NCBI GenBank assembly: GCA_016219425.1
Contig: JACRNB010000007.1
Location: 124,001-188,000, forward strand
Reading direction: 5' to 3'
DNA length: 64,000 nucleotides
From: Betaproteobacteria bacterium
GTDB lineage: Bacteria; Pseudomonadota; Gammaproteobacteria; Burkholderiales; Thiobacillaceae
Part shown: positions 6,930 to 14,063 of the stretch, piece by piece
How positions within the stretch are numbered: position 1 is the first letter of the stretch
Layout: every line of letters starts with the position of its first letter
Translations under genes and position numbers: made by a program
Notes under the pieces: generated by a model
The model's database searches: none
The model's input: the letters and a program-made list of their open reading frames with translations, nothing else
What the model was told of the DNA's origin: nothing

Positions 6930-6964
6930 TAAAAAACCCCGCCAGGTCAGAGACCAGGCGGGGT
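6930..6964 (-). terminator. intergenic cassette terminator, copy 5
   Basis: Minus strand CCCCGCCTGG, TCTCTGACC, TGGCGGGG and six T, followed by ATCGCCCCAC. It ends the exonuclease and 133-aa gene unit and precedes leader copy 5. Confidence 0.85.
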
Positions 6965-6974
6965 GGGGTGAAGA

Positions 6975-7376
6975 TCAATGCGTCACAGCATGATCCTGGA
7001 CGAGACAGGCTGCCTTGTAGGCGGCCATCTCGTCATGGGACGACAGCCATTCCTGGAACCAGGCGTAGCTGGCAGCCACTTCCTGTGACGCCGCCAGCCA
7101 GAACCAGCGAAACGAGAGCGGAAAAACCGTTTGCTCTACTTCCTGCCGGTAAATGCTTGCCCGCTGTCGCAGCACCGAATCGAACTCCAGCTCCAGACGG
7201 TCAGCATCCAGAACGGAGGCCAAGCCATGCTCGATACGATCCAACGTTTCACGATAACGGCCAGCATCGGTACCCAACGACCATTGCAGGATGCACGCGG
7301 CATTGCGATCACCTCCAGAACCACGGATGCACTCCAGAGCCAGGACCAGATCACCCAATTCAGGCACATGGTTCAT
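6975..7376 (-). CDS. 133-aa protein of unknown function, downstream of exonuclease
   Basis: Begins MNHVPELGDLVLALECIRGS behind GGGAGG, two bases after the exonuclease stop. It is acidic and helical (LDRIEHGLASVLDADRLELE; aromatic FPLSFRWFWLAASQEVAASY). No signal or catalytic motif is recognisable. It is likely co-translated with the exonuclease and may be an accessory. Confidence 0.6.
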   Translation of the reverse strand: MNHVPELGDLVLALECIRGSGGDRNAACILQWSLGTDAGRYRETLDRIEHGLASVLDADRLELEFDSVLRQRASIYRQEVEQTVFPLSFRWFWLAASQEVAASYAWFQEWLSSHDEMAAYKAACLVQDHAVTH

Positions 7377-7378
7377 GA

Positions 7379-8299
7379 TCAGGTCCTCCCAACGGGTTTA
7401 ATCGTGATGGCCTGAGAGGCCTTCTTGCGAAGACCATCCAGACGCTCAGGAGGGATGCCGTATTCACGAAGGAGCGGCCCGTAGTCCACTGCACCCTGAC
7501 GGGAGGAGCGGTACACCAGTACCCCCGCACCATCGCGCTTCTCGGAATCACCGAGCAACTCGACCAAGCGCTTCTTGGCACGCTCCTCGGCGGCCTTGGC
7601 CACTTCCAGCGCTGCATGGGCCGACAACCAGATGGCGGAAGCCCCTTGCCAGACATCGCCGCAAGGCGGCACACCCAGGCGAACAAACTCCCAGAAGCGA
7701 GATTCCGCATCCAGCAGGCCATGAGCGATATCCGCCAAACGCTGGATACATGCATCGCGACGAACCAGTTCACCCGTCTCCGGGACGAAGGCCACGAAAT
7801 GGCAGGCGTTGCCTTGCCACGATGGACTTGGTTCCCCCCAGGCAACGATGGCCTGGTGAGCGAGCTGAGGCAGGTAGTACTCCGGGATATTGCCTTCCCG
7901 AACCATTTGCATGGTCCGGTCTCCGGGTACCTTGATCTCGACGATCAGGTTGCCGTCGAACGACAGGCCATCGAAGCTTGCGCGAACGTAGGGCCACTTG
8001 TCGTTCTCGCCAAACGCGGAGTTCACCAGATTCCTGGTGGACTTCTCGTAGGCGATGCGAGCAGCTTCCTCGTACTTGCGGCCCCGCATCATGGCCGGGT
8101 TCGCCGGCTTGGGACCGCGCTTGCCGGTCTTCATCTCCCAGAGCGCCTGGACGGAATCCATCCATTTCGCCTTCTGGACGATGCCGGCGTCACCCGCCAG
8201 CACCGGGGCATCGCTGCCCCCGATGCCTTGCTGGCGCCAGGCGTGCCATTCCGGGCAATCCGGGGATCCGGTTTCACCTTCGAAGATGATGGTTTTCAT
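7379..8299 (-). CDS. YqaJ-family (lambda Exo-like) recombination exonuclease
   Basis: A 306-residue protein starting MKTIIFEGETGSPDCPEWHA after leader copy 6. Motifs of the YqaJ/PD-(D/E)XK family are present: WRQQGIGGSDAPVLAG, the MRGRKYEEAARIAYEK motif, the ASFDGLS aspartate, and the catalytic EIKVP (ENLIVEIKV-type). The family degrades one strand of duplex DNA 5' to 3', supplying ssDNA for an annealing protein. With the Rad52-like protein at 1.4 kb and SSB it forms a Red-like recombination system, as in SXT-type ICEs (bet/exo). The C-terminal 100 residues (HAALEVAKAAEERAKKRLVE) are helical. Confidence 0.85.
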   Translation of the reverse strand: MKTIIFEGETGSPDCPEWHAWRQQGIGGSDAPVLAGDAGIVQKAKWMDSVQALWEMKTGKRGPKPANPAMMRGRKYEEAARIAYEKSTRNLVNSAFGENDKWPYVRASFDGLSFDGNLIVEIKVPGDRTMQMVREGNIPEYYLPQLAHQAIVAWGEPSPSWQGNACHFVAFVPETGELVRRDACIQRLADIAHGLLDAESRFWEFVRLGVPPCGDVWQGASAIWLSAHAALEVAKAAEERAKKRLVELLGDSEKRDGAGVLVYRSSRQGAVDYGPLLREYGIPPERLDGLRKKASQAITIKPVGRT

Positions 8300-8356
8300 G
8301 ACTACTCTCCTTTCGATGTGCGCCCCCACGGGCGCGGTTGATTTCGAAAGGGAGTA
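8300..8356 (-). promoter_or_regulatory. leader RNA with sequestered ribosome binding site, copy 6 (best formed)
   Basis: Minus strand: CTACTCCCTTTCGA pairs with TCGAAAGGAGAGTAG over 14 pairs with one bulged A. The 3' arm holds the Shine-Dalgarno GGAG five bases before TCATG. The inner hairpin GCGCCC/GGGCGC has loop GTGG. The usual upstream terminator is damaged at 8368-8400, where only the 3' half remains beside the toxin-antitoxin insertion. Confidence 0.75.
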
Positions 8357-8422
8357 GCCAGTGCAGCGGGCGATAAAGACCCCGCCAGATCAGAGAAGGC
8401 CGTCGAGATAGGGCTTGTGTTA

Positions 8423-8438
8423 ATACCATTTCTGGTAT
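8423..8438 (+). promoter_or_regulatory. operator and promoter of the HigBA-like operon
   Basis: ATACCA (8423-8428) and TGGTAT (8433-8438) form an inverted repeat overlapping a TATGAT -10-like hexamer just before the toxin ATG at 8448. Autoregulation by the antitoxin at such a site is typical of these modules. The very short untranslated leader suggests the start point lies close to the operator. Confidence 0.6.
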
Positions 8439-8447
8439 GATATTTGT

Positions 8448-8825
8448 ATGGTCACGCTTGGAAAACCGCTCATTTGGATCGGGGGCAGCAAGAAGGATTT
8501 GATGGCCCTTCCTACCGATGTGCGGAAGTTTTTCGGTCACGCCTTGGACTTCGCGCAGCGCGGCGATCAGCACGGCGCGGCGAAGGTGCTGAAAGGTTTC
8601 GGCGGGGCCGGTGTCCTGGAAGTGGTCGAAGAACATATCAGCGGCACGTACCGCGCTGTCTACACCGTGAAGTTTGTGTATGCCGTGTTCGTCCTGCACT
8701 GCTTCCAGAAAAAGAGCAAGAGCGGCATCTCCACGCCAAAAGAGGATATGGACATCATCCGCGCCAGGCTGAAGGTAGCTGAAGCGCTTGCGAAGGAGCT
8801 ACAAAATGGAAAAGCGAATCATTAA
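8448..8825 (+). CDS. HigB/Gp49-like toxin (RelE superfamily)
   Basis: A 125-residue basic protein (FAQRGDQHGAAKVLKGFGGA, YRAVYTVKFVYAVFVLHCFQ, KKSKSGISTPKEDM) matching the phage-derived Gp49-like/HigB family, which act as ribosome-dependent mRNA interferases. The toxin precedes the antitoxin, the HigBA order, and they overlap by 20 bases. Operator and promoter lie immediately upstream. The pair lies between the exonuclease cassette and the 150-aa gene, facing the opposite way to its neighbours, and has disrupted a cassette terminator. Confidence 0.85.
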   Translation: MVTLGKPLIWIGGSKKDLMALPTDVRKFFGHALDFAQRGDQHGAAKVLKGFGGAGVLEVVEEHISGTYRAVYTVKFVYAVFVLHCFQKKSKSGISTPKEDMDIIRARLKVAEALAKELQNGKANH

Positions 8826-9141
8826 TGGAATTGAGGTCGAAATCGGCTCCGGCAATGTCTTTGCAGATCTCGGCCTGCCTGACGCAGACAAGCTCAAGAT
8901 CAAGTCCGGCTTAGTGATTGAGATTACCAAGGCTGTACGCAAGCTCGGCCTTACCCAAGATGAGGCAGCCCGCCGCATGGGCATCTCACAACCGAAGGTG
9001 TCGGGTATGCTGCGTGGCGACTTCGCCAACCTGTCCGAGCGCAAACTGATGGATTGCTTGAATCGACTCGGCTACGACATCGAAATCAAGGTGAAGCCCG
9101 CCGCTGAACCTCTCGGGCATCTGATGCTCGCTGTCGCCTGA
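8806..9141 (+). CDS. HigA-like XRE antitoxin
   Basis: Starts MEKRIINGIEVEIGSGNVFA with AAGGAG eight bases upstream. An earlier in-frame ATG lacks a site. The central helix-turn-helix reads LGLTQDEAARRMGISQPKVS, followed by GMLRGDFANLSERKLMDCLN, the XRE domain typical of HigA partners of Gp49-type toxins. It should bind the toxin and repress at the inverted repeat at 8423-8438. The C-terminus (about 15 residues) is divergent. Confidence 0.85.
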   Translation: MEKRIINGIEVEIGSGNVFADLGLPDADKLKIKSGLVIEITKAVRKLGLTQDEAARRMGISQPKVSGMLRGDFANLSERKLMDCLNRLGYDIEIKVKPAAEPLGHLMLAVA

Positions 9142-9538
9142 AGTTGGTCATGCCAAGGCAATCAGTCATGAAGTCATGTCCCATCTCATCCCGGTCGTTC
9201 GCTTCCAACGCCTCGCCGATCACTGCCAGGTGCCGGCGGATCAGGGTGCAGGCGGCATCGGTCTCCACCAGCGATTCAGCCAACATCGCCATCGACACCA
9301 CGGACGCTTCCAGTGCGTGGACGGGTATCCTGCGGATGGCGCTGGCCGTGGCGTTCGCCAGTTGTTCCGGGCTGATTGGTTGGATGCCGAGGTCAAGGAC
9401 TTCCTCGGCCACCGCGACCAGATAAGGCAGATAGGCCATCCCGGTGTAATCGTCATCCAAGTAGGGACGTGGGGGCCGCCCGACGAACTGGTTGTAGTAG
9501 GCGGCGAGGTCAATGATGGTTGCGCTTTGCGTGCCCAT
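9086..9538 (-). CDS. 150-aa element protein, paralogue of the gene at 29.9 kb
   Basis: The core YLPYLVAVAEEVLDLGIQPI, AIRRIPVHALEASVVSMAML and AESLVETDAACTLIRRHLAV aligns clearly with the 110-aa protein at 29881-30213 (FIVAVAAETMN, AISRYPVHAKEICLITLAIL, ADSLIPNEASRSLLREHLAR). It is helical with no signal or known motif. The start is ATG 9538 or GTG 9544. Its 3' end overlaps the antitoxin gene by 56 bases on the opposite strand, so the last residues may have been acquired when the toxin-antitoxin pair arrived. Confidence 0.6.
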   Translation of the reverse strand: MGTQSATIIDLAAYYNQFVGRPPRPYLDDDYTGMAYLPYLVAVAEEVLDLGIQPISPEQLANATASAIRRIPVHALEASVVSMAMLAESLVETDAACTLIRRHLAVIGEALEANDRDEMGHDFMTDCLGMTNFRRQRASDAREVQRRASP

Positions 9539-9540
9539 GA

Positions 9541-9791
9541 TCACTTCCTCCCCCGCCTGTGCATTTCCTGCTTTTCCATCGCCCCCATGAAGTCCGCCAG
9601 GCGCTCAGCGAGCAGACCCACGCCGGGAAGATTTTCTTCATCGGCATAGAGCCGGAAGGCGGTGACCAGGATGTCGGGGCGAAGGTCGGGATATCGTTCC
9701 AGGGCGTGCTCCACCTTGCCGGCCAGTTCCTTTGCTGGGAGCTTGAAACGGCTGAGGTGCTGGGTGCGGACGCACCTTGGGCTTGAGTCAT
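9541..9791 (-). pseudogene. small element gene, apparently frameshifted
   Basis: An ATG at 9791 with AAGGAG upstream gives MTQAQGASAPSTSAV, but good coding sequence continues in another frame: FKLPAKELAGKVEHALERYP, DILVTAFRLYADEENLPG, LLAERLADFMGAMEKQEMH. A frameshift near 9745 would join them into about 83 residues. The product is helical and unknown. It overlaps or touches the start of the 150-aa gene, so the two form a unit. Confidence 0.5.
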
Positions 9792-9942
9792 GGCAATACT
9801 CCTTCGTTGCGGTCTGTTTCTCCGCACCCCGACGCCAATCGGGTGAGCGGAACCGTGCGGGTTGGCGTACCGGAACGAAGGCACCGGCGAGCCTTGCGGC
9901 TCCCCACACGGCCCGCCCATAGAGCTTGCCATGCAACGGACG

Positions 9943-9964
9943 AAAAAAATGCCGCATAGCGGCT
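9943..9964 (-). terminator. rho-independent terminator facing the small-gene unit
   Basis: Minus strand GCCGC, TAT, GCGGC then seven T. It lies between the origin and the minus-strand genes, so it would end a transcript coming leftwards out of the origin region. No gene is visible upstream, so the transcript may be a non-coding or control RNA. Confidence 0.6.
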
Positions 9965-10176
9965 GTCCGCCTTCGTATTCCGGGACGCCAATCCCGAGCC
10001 GCTGAACCCAGCGGCGGAGAAAGCATAGCCACCGTGCCCGGCCAAGGTCAAGCAGTTTCCGAAGTCGATAAGCGATAGCTGACATGGCGTTCCGACTAAC
10101 CAAGACGGCCCATCGGCGCACTGGCAAGCAAGTGTACAATGTTGTATCTTGTTGTTTTAATTACATTACAACCCCC

Positions 10177-10232
10177 GTAAACAGTCACCTTTCCGCCCGT
10201 AGACAGTCACTTTTCACCCTGTAACCAGGGAC
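10177..10232 (+). repeat. iteron cluster 1 (three copies, the third degenerate)
   Basis: Cores at 10177 (GTAAACAGTCAC), 10199 (GTAGACAGTCAC) and 10221 (GTAACCAGGGAC), exactly 22 bases apart, that is two helical turns. Confidence 0.85.
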
Positions 10233-10418
10233 ATTTCGACGGGCTGTCGAATTACACAAGCCCATGCTGGAATCGCCAAGATCGCACCACCCTGGCAACT
10301 GGCAAGCCCTGTGCTGATGCAGTTTCCGGTTCGGAAGCCGGATTACGGTCGGCGTAAGCCGAACCAGCAATTGGCAGTTATCCACAGATTGAGTTCACGA
10401 CCGAATTTCTCTTTCCCC

Positions 10419-10538
10419 GTAAACAGTCACCTGTCCCTGTAGACCGTCACCTTTGCGCCCGTAAACCGTCACTTCTCCGCCTGTAGACAGTCACCCTTCC
10501 GCCCGTAGACAGTCACCTCTCGGCCTGTAGATAGTCAC
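10419..10538 (+). repeat. iteron cluster 2 (six copies)
   Basis: Cores at 10419, 10439, 10461, 10483, 10505 and 10527 with variants GTAAACAGTCAC, GTAGACCGTCAC, GTAAACCGTCAC, GTAGACAGTCAC (twice) and GTAGATAGTCAC. Spacing is 22 bases except 20 between the first two. Spacers are pyrimidine-rich (CTTTCCGCCC type). Confidence 0.9.
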
Positions 10539-10848
10539 TTCTCGCGAAGTTATACACAGGCAGAGCCGCCCCAAAAAACAACTTTGCATTGTCGTCATAC
10601 ATACCGCTAATAGATTGATTTAATGACAGTTTACGGAGATTAGCCAGGTGGCTTTGTGGGTTGGCTAGCTGGGCGCGAATCGACCCGCAAAAATCGGCTT
10701 AAACCTATTAAAGGTTCTTAAACCTATTAAACAACAACAACGCACGCGCAAGCGGCGGTGGTCGGGCAAGCGACTGGTTGTTGTTGTTTTCTGAATTCTG
10801 ATATCGAGAACCGATGTCCATCATCGGCATCATGCCGACAGGCAACGG

Positions 10849-11258
10849 AAAAGGCGGTTTGGCAAGGGGGATGTCGACGGCGGTTGGCTAATCGACCTTC
10901 ATCGCAAGACCAACCGCCCGAAAAAAGCGGTTTGGCAATGGCGGTCAGCGCCAGATATGCCCGGCAAGCCGTCTATCGACTCGTTTGGCGCGCTTTACCG
11001 GGACGGGAATGCCTCGGCATACCTTTGGCACGCTTGACGCAATGGCGGGCGTCTTGAGCGATTTTGCAACGGTGTACTTTTTTGCTTGGCCGAAGTTCGA
11101 CGCCAGATGGATGACGGCGACTGGATGGTCGAGGTCACGATGGTCGAGGCCGGAGAAAAGGCGGAATACCACTGGACGCATCTGACCAGGCAACTGCCTG
11201 GCATCTTGGTGCCACACTGGTGACAGATGATCATGGAAAAGCGGTTTGGCAAGGGCGG
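10849..11258 (+). repeat. three dispersed copies of GCGGTTTGGCAA
   Basis: The 12-mer GCGGTTTGGCAA preceded by a run of A or AG occurs near 10853, 10926 and 11241, each followed by a G-rich stretch (GGGGG, TGGCGG, GGGCGG). Spacing is irregular. They could be secondary control sites or remnants of a duplicated segment. Confidence 0.5.
11107..11223 (+). CDS. short possible coding remnant, 38 aa
   Basis: The frame reads MDDGDWMVEVTMVEAGEKAE then YHWTHLTRQLPGILVPHW and has protein-like composition, but no convincing ribosome binding site. Its last codons lie in the sequence that resembles vapC. It is probably a remnant rather than a gene. Confidence 0.2.
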   Translation: MDDGDWMVEVTMVEAGEKAEYHWTHLTRQLPGILVPHW

Positions 11259-11480
11259 ACTACCGGTAGCGGGGGGTAACCTGCGCCAACGGGGGCAAAA
11301 CACAAGGGAGCCGATTTTTGCAGGCGACTCAGGACCGGATTAGGCTCAGCAAGACCGCTCTCGCCCTCTTGGCCGGTTTTTTCTGGCTTGGGGATACATG
11401 GGCTTGCCTCAACCCCATTTGATGCAATGGCAGGGCTTATTTACCTCTGCAACGGTATCTTGTGATGTGACCGGAAGGTG
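11197..11480. pseudogene. decayed duplicate of the vapC-to-repA region
   Basis: Bases 11199-11228 nearly repeat vapC bases around 12133-12162 (GGCATCTTGG, CTGGTGACAGATGATC). Bases about 11310-11480 resemble repA at about 12725-12905: shared TTTTTGCAGGCG, then GGCTCA-CAAG, TCGCCCTC, TTTTTTCTGG and GCAATGG blocks in the same order and orientation. The intact locus has the same order (vapC end, then antisense repA), so this looks like an old tandem duplication reduced by deletions. A weaker match to the repA part also exists at about 10990-11090. Confidence 0.55.
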
Positions 11481-11546
11481 GTGGTCTTGTGTTCGGCCAC
11501 AAACCTCGTCCGTAACTTGCTCACTGCATTAGCGCTACAATTGTGA

Positions 11547-11565
11547 CCATAGTTAGCGACTATGG
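11547..11565 (+). promoter_or_regulatory. operator of the Phd-VapC pair
   Basis: CCATAGT and ACTATGG form a perfect inverted repeat with a five-base spacer, ending ten bases before the antitoxin ATG at 11575. This is where an autoregulatory antitoxin would bind. Confidence 0.65.
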
Positions 11566-11574
11566 AGTAGCACC

Positions 11575-11808
11575 ATGACGATCCAAACCACCATCGGGGC
11601 TGGTGACTTCAAAGCCAAGTGTCTGAAGCTCCTGGACACCGTGGCTGAGACACGCCAGCCGCTCATCATCACCAAGCACGGCATGGCCGTGGCCAAGCTC
11701 GTGCCGATGCCGCCGGAAACCGATCTTTTCGGCGCGCTGGCCGGTAGTGTGCTGAGCGAGGACGACATCATTTCACCCCTCGAAAACGAGTGGGAGTCAG
11801 CCCGTTGA
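11575..11808 (+). CDS. Phd/YefM-family antitoxin
   Basis: A 77-residue protein with the family signature GDFKAKCLKLLDTVAETRQP, LIITKHGMAVAKLVPMP: a DNA-binding N-terminus followed by an acidic, unstructured tail (LSEDDIISPLENEWESAR) that would block the toxin. An inverted-repeat operator lies directly upstream and the toxin gene overlaps its stop. It stabilises the element by post-segregational killing. Confidence 0.9.
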   Translation: MTIQTTIGAGDFKAKCLKLLDTVAETRQPLIITKHGMAVAKLVPMPPETDLFGALAGSVLSEDDIISPLENEWESAR

Positions 11809-12224
11809 ATGCCACTCTGCTCGATACCCACACCCTGGTCTGGCTTCTGGATGGCAGCGACCGGCTTGGGCCGGAATCCCGTGCTCTTATTCGGGCTTCG
11901 GCACAAGATGAGCACCTGTTTCTCTCAGCCATCTCCCCTTGGGAAATCGCCATGTTGGTGAGCAAAGGCCGCTTGACGCTGGATCGTGATGTGGGTGAAT
12001 GGCTAAAAGCTGCTTTGGATCTGCCGGGTATCCACCTTGAACCGTTATCACCGGACGTGGCGGTATCCAGCACCCGGCTACCAAGCGAAATCCACCCTGA
12101 CCCGGCTGATCGCATCATCGTGGCGACTGCTCGGCATCTTGGCGCCACCCTGGTGACAGATGATCGTCTGCTGCTGGAATACAGCAAAGCGGGCCATGTA
12201 AAGACCCATCGCGCAGGCCTGTAG
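11805..12224 (+). CDS. vapC: VapC-family PIN-domain ribonuclease toxin
   Basis: About 139 residues with the PIN acidic residues: LLDTHTLVWLLDGSDRL (first Asp), SAISPWEIAMLVSKGRL (Glu), HPDPADRIIVATARHLGATL with VTDDRLL (late Asp pair). The best start is TTG at 11805 in the TTGA overlap with the antitoxin stop, with GGGAG nine bases before it. An ATG at 11790 is the alternative. VapC toxins cleave specific tRNAs or rRNA. It runs convergent with repA, leaving 28 bases between stops. Confidence 0.9.
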   Translation: MNATLLDTHTLVWLLDGSDRLGPESRALIRASAQDEHLFLSAISPWEIAMLVSKGRLTLDRDVGEWLKAALDLPGIHLEPLSPDVAVSSTRLPSEIHPDPADRIIVATARHLGATLVTDDRLLLEYSKAGHVKTHRAGL

Positions 12225-12252
12225 CTGTTGCTGCCGGAAGGATTGGGCTCCG

Positions 12253-13704
12253 TCAGTAGTGGCCGGGGGGGGCAAACGTCTCCAGGAATACCAGGAATTC
12301 GGCCTTGGCCCACGGGTGCGCCAGTCCACCCCGCTTGAAGATGTCCACGATGTTCTGTTTGTGCTTCGATGCAGATAGCCAAGCCAGGAACTTCTCCAGA
12401 ACATCGTGCCGGCTGTCCTCGGGCAACGAGTCGAAGTACGCCCATAACGACTGGTTCCGCGTCATCTCTGCCTGTGCCTTCTCGCGACGTTGTGCCTCCA
12501 GTCTTTCCCTGGCAGTTTGCTTCGTGTTGGCTTCATTTTCGCGTTTCAGGTCGTGCTCACTCCGACGAATGGCGGCACCCTCCTTCAGTGCCTTGAGAAA
12601 GTAGGGGCCGATGTCCTTTACCTTGCCGGCGTTGTAACGAGACAGCACGTACTCCATTGATCCCAGGATGGCAGCTTCCGAGTTCTCGCTGCATACCCGA
12701 GCTGCGACCCGTACCGAGAGGCAAAACTCTTTTTGCAGGCGTACAGTGATCGAATTCGGCTCAACAAGGGCTTCATCGCCCTCCTGGGTAGGTTTTTCTG
12801 GTTCGGGAATATCGGGGCGGCTTCCAACGCCAACGCTTGAGGCAATGGTGGGCATCGTGTTGGCTTCTGCAATGGCATCTGAACCTGATGCGACCGAGGG
12901 GAGCACGGATTCGGATCTGACCGCCATTTCCCTCGGCGGCTCGATCTGCATGGACTGCTGTGGGTTGCTGCCAATCAGGAACCTGACCTCGGTAACACGG
13001 CGTGCTTCCCGTTTGACTTCGATGTCTAGCGCCAGATCGGTTACCGAATTGATCTCCTTGATAGCGGGCTGGAGCACCCGTTGATTCAGGTACTTGAATT
13101 CCGCGTAGATGGGTTCCCTTGCCCCTAGCAGCGCCTTTACTACATCCATTGGAAAGTAGGGTGTCATCCCGATGCCACGAAAACGAGCACAGTTCTCGTA
13201 CAACGCCAGGGAATAACCAGAGTGGAACCGCCGCACGATGTCGATGTCGAGAACGACGAAAATCTTGGGGTTGAACAGCTTCATTCGGAGATGTGGACTG
13301 TAGGCATAGGTGCAGACGCCATCCATGATGTCCGCACTGGCCAGCAACGTGGATACACCCCACTCACGCTTACCCTCGTCGTTCAGAATGTCCCATTCAA
13401 TCGCCGTGGTTGTGAGCGCTTTCAGCAGATCCTTGATGCGTCCAATGTCGTGGCTGTCATAACCGATCAGGTCCACGAGATGACTGACCGTGATGCGATG
13501 GATAGGGATGTCCAGATCCGGTATCTGGTAGTAGGCGTTCAGCAAGAGCGCATTGAGCAGCTTCCTCTGAACCAGGGATATGGTGTTGGTGATGTGGACC
13601 GTCTCCACGCATTTTCTGACATGGCGTGTGCGGGGTTTTTTGGTTGATGCTGGCTTCCGAGCTGGCTTCTTGGCACGTTTTGTTGGGCCGGCGTCTTGAG
13701 TCAC
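12253..13704 (-). CDS. repA: Rep_3-family plasmid replication initiator
   Basis: A 483-residue protein from a GTG at 13704 overlapping the preceding stop (GTGA) with GGAG upstream. The N-terminal 35 residues are lysine/arginine-rich. Residues about 35-245 form the twin winged-helix initiator region (NTISLVQRKLLNALLLNAYY, HLVDLIGYDSHDIGRIKDLL, LALYENCARFRGIG, YAEFKYLNQRVLQPAIKEIN). The C-terminal half is a long acidic linker and a helical part rich in E and K (TARERLEAQRREKAQAEMTR). It should bind the GTAGACAGTCAC iterons at 10.2-10.5 kb. The C-terminal extension is longer than in small-plasmid initiators. Confidence 0.85.
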   Translation of the reverse strand: MTQDAGPTKRAKKPARKPASTKKPRTRHVRKCVETVHITNTISLVQRKLLNALLLNAYYQIPDLDIPIHRITVSHLVDLIGYDSHDIGRIKDLLKALTTTAIEWDILNDEGKREWGVSTLLASADIMDGVCTYAYSPHLRMKLFNPKIFVVLDIDIVRRFHSGYSLALYENCARFRGIGMTPYFPMDVVKALLGAREPIYAEFKYLNQRVLQPAIKEINSVTDLALDIEVKREARRVTEVRFLIGSNPQQSMQIEPPREMAVRSESVLPSVASGSDAIAEANTMPTIASSVGVGSRPDIPEPEKPTQEGDEALVEPNSITVRLQKEFCLSVRVAARVCSENSEAAILGSMEYVLSRYNAGKVKDIGPYFLKALKEGAAIRRSEHDLKRENEANTKQTARERLEAQRREKAQAEMTRNQSLWAYFDSLPEDSRHDVLEKFLAWLSASKHKQNIVDIFKRGGLAHPWAKAEFLVFLETFAPPGHY

Positions 13705-13979
13705 AACAACTCCTCCCTTGCGATCAGGCGGATGGCCTCACGCTGCACCAGCCTAGATAGCCCTATCCGCCGCCGCCTCGGCTCCTGACTCACATGAAGT
13801 TGCTGGACAGCGCGATCAGCCGTCTCGGTAGCCCACGCCACAGCCTGCTCGGCCCCTCCCAGTTTTTTCATCACCAACTCCACCAGTAATTCGTCCAGAG
13901 ACACCGAGGTCCGTCGTCCTCCAACAACGACATGGATACGGGAGATACGCGCGGACAGGTTTCCATCGTGTTGATTCAT
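13701..13979 (-). CDS. 92-aa protein co-expressed with repA
   Basis: Begins MNQHDGNLSARISRIHVVVG and contains GGRRTSVSLDELLVELVMKK, resembling a small ribbon-helix-helix-like or adaptor protein. Its stop overlaps the repA start, and the TGCAACGGT element lies 46 bases upstream. A role in controlling rep expression or partition is plausible but unproven. Confidence 0.6.
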   Translation of the reverse strand: MNQHDGNLSARISRIHVVVGGRRTSVSLDELLVELVMKKLGGAEQAVAWATETADRAVQQLHVSQEPRRRRIGLSRLVQREAIRLIAREELL

Positions 13980-14024
13980 AACAAGAGTTTAGAGCCTACA
14001 TTGCAAGAAAAGATTTGTTAGTTT

Positions 14025-14033
14025 ACCGTTGCA
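14025..14033 (-). promoter_or_regulatory. TGCAACGGT element between rep operon and methyltransferase operon
   Basis: Minus strand TATAAACAAG followed by TGCAACGGT and AAACT. The TATAAN hexamer ten bases before the 9-mer is spaced as at traD and parM, so the 9-mer would overlap the transcription start of the rep operon. The divergent operon begins at 14064, so one site could serve both. Confidence 0.55.
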
Positions 14034-14063
14034 CTTGTTTATATTGTTGGCAACGGAAAAATT

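Larger units (their letters stand above)
10170..10735. other. iteron-type plasmid replication origin
   Basis: Nine direct repeats with core GTAGACAGTCAC, two DnaA boxes (TTATCCACA at 10378-10386 and TTATACACA at 10550-10558), then an AT-rich stretch with two copies of CTTAAACCTATTAAA (10698-10712 and 10717-10731). This is the classical order of an iteron origin: initiator sites, DnaA boxes, unwinding element. The matching Rep_3 initiator is encoded at 12.3-13.7 kb. The whole interval 9792-11574 contains no convincing intact gene. Confidence 0.8.

Noticed and set aside
10032-10139. Long N-terminal extension of the gene at 9541-9791
   Set aside because: The upstream frame runs through hairpins and a terminator, and a good ribosome site with ATG exists at 9791.
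10170-10540. Possible CRISPR array
   Set aside because: Repeats have a 12-base core at 22-base spacing, too short for repeat-spacer units, no cas genes. They are iterons.
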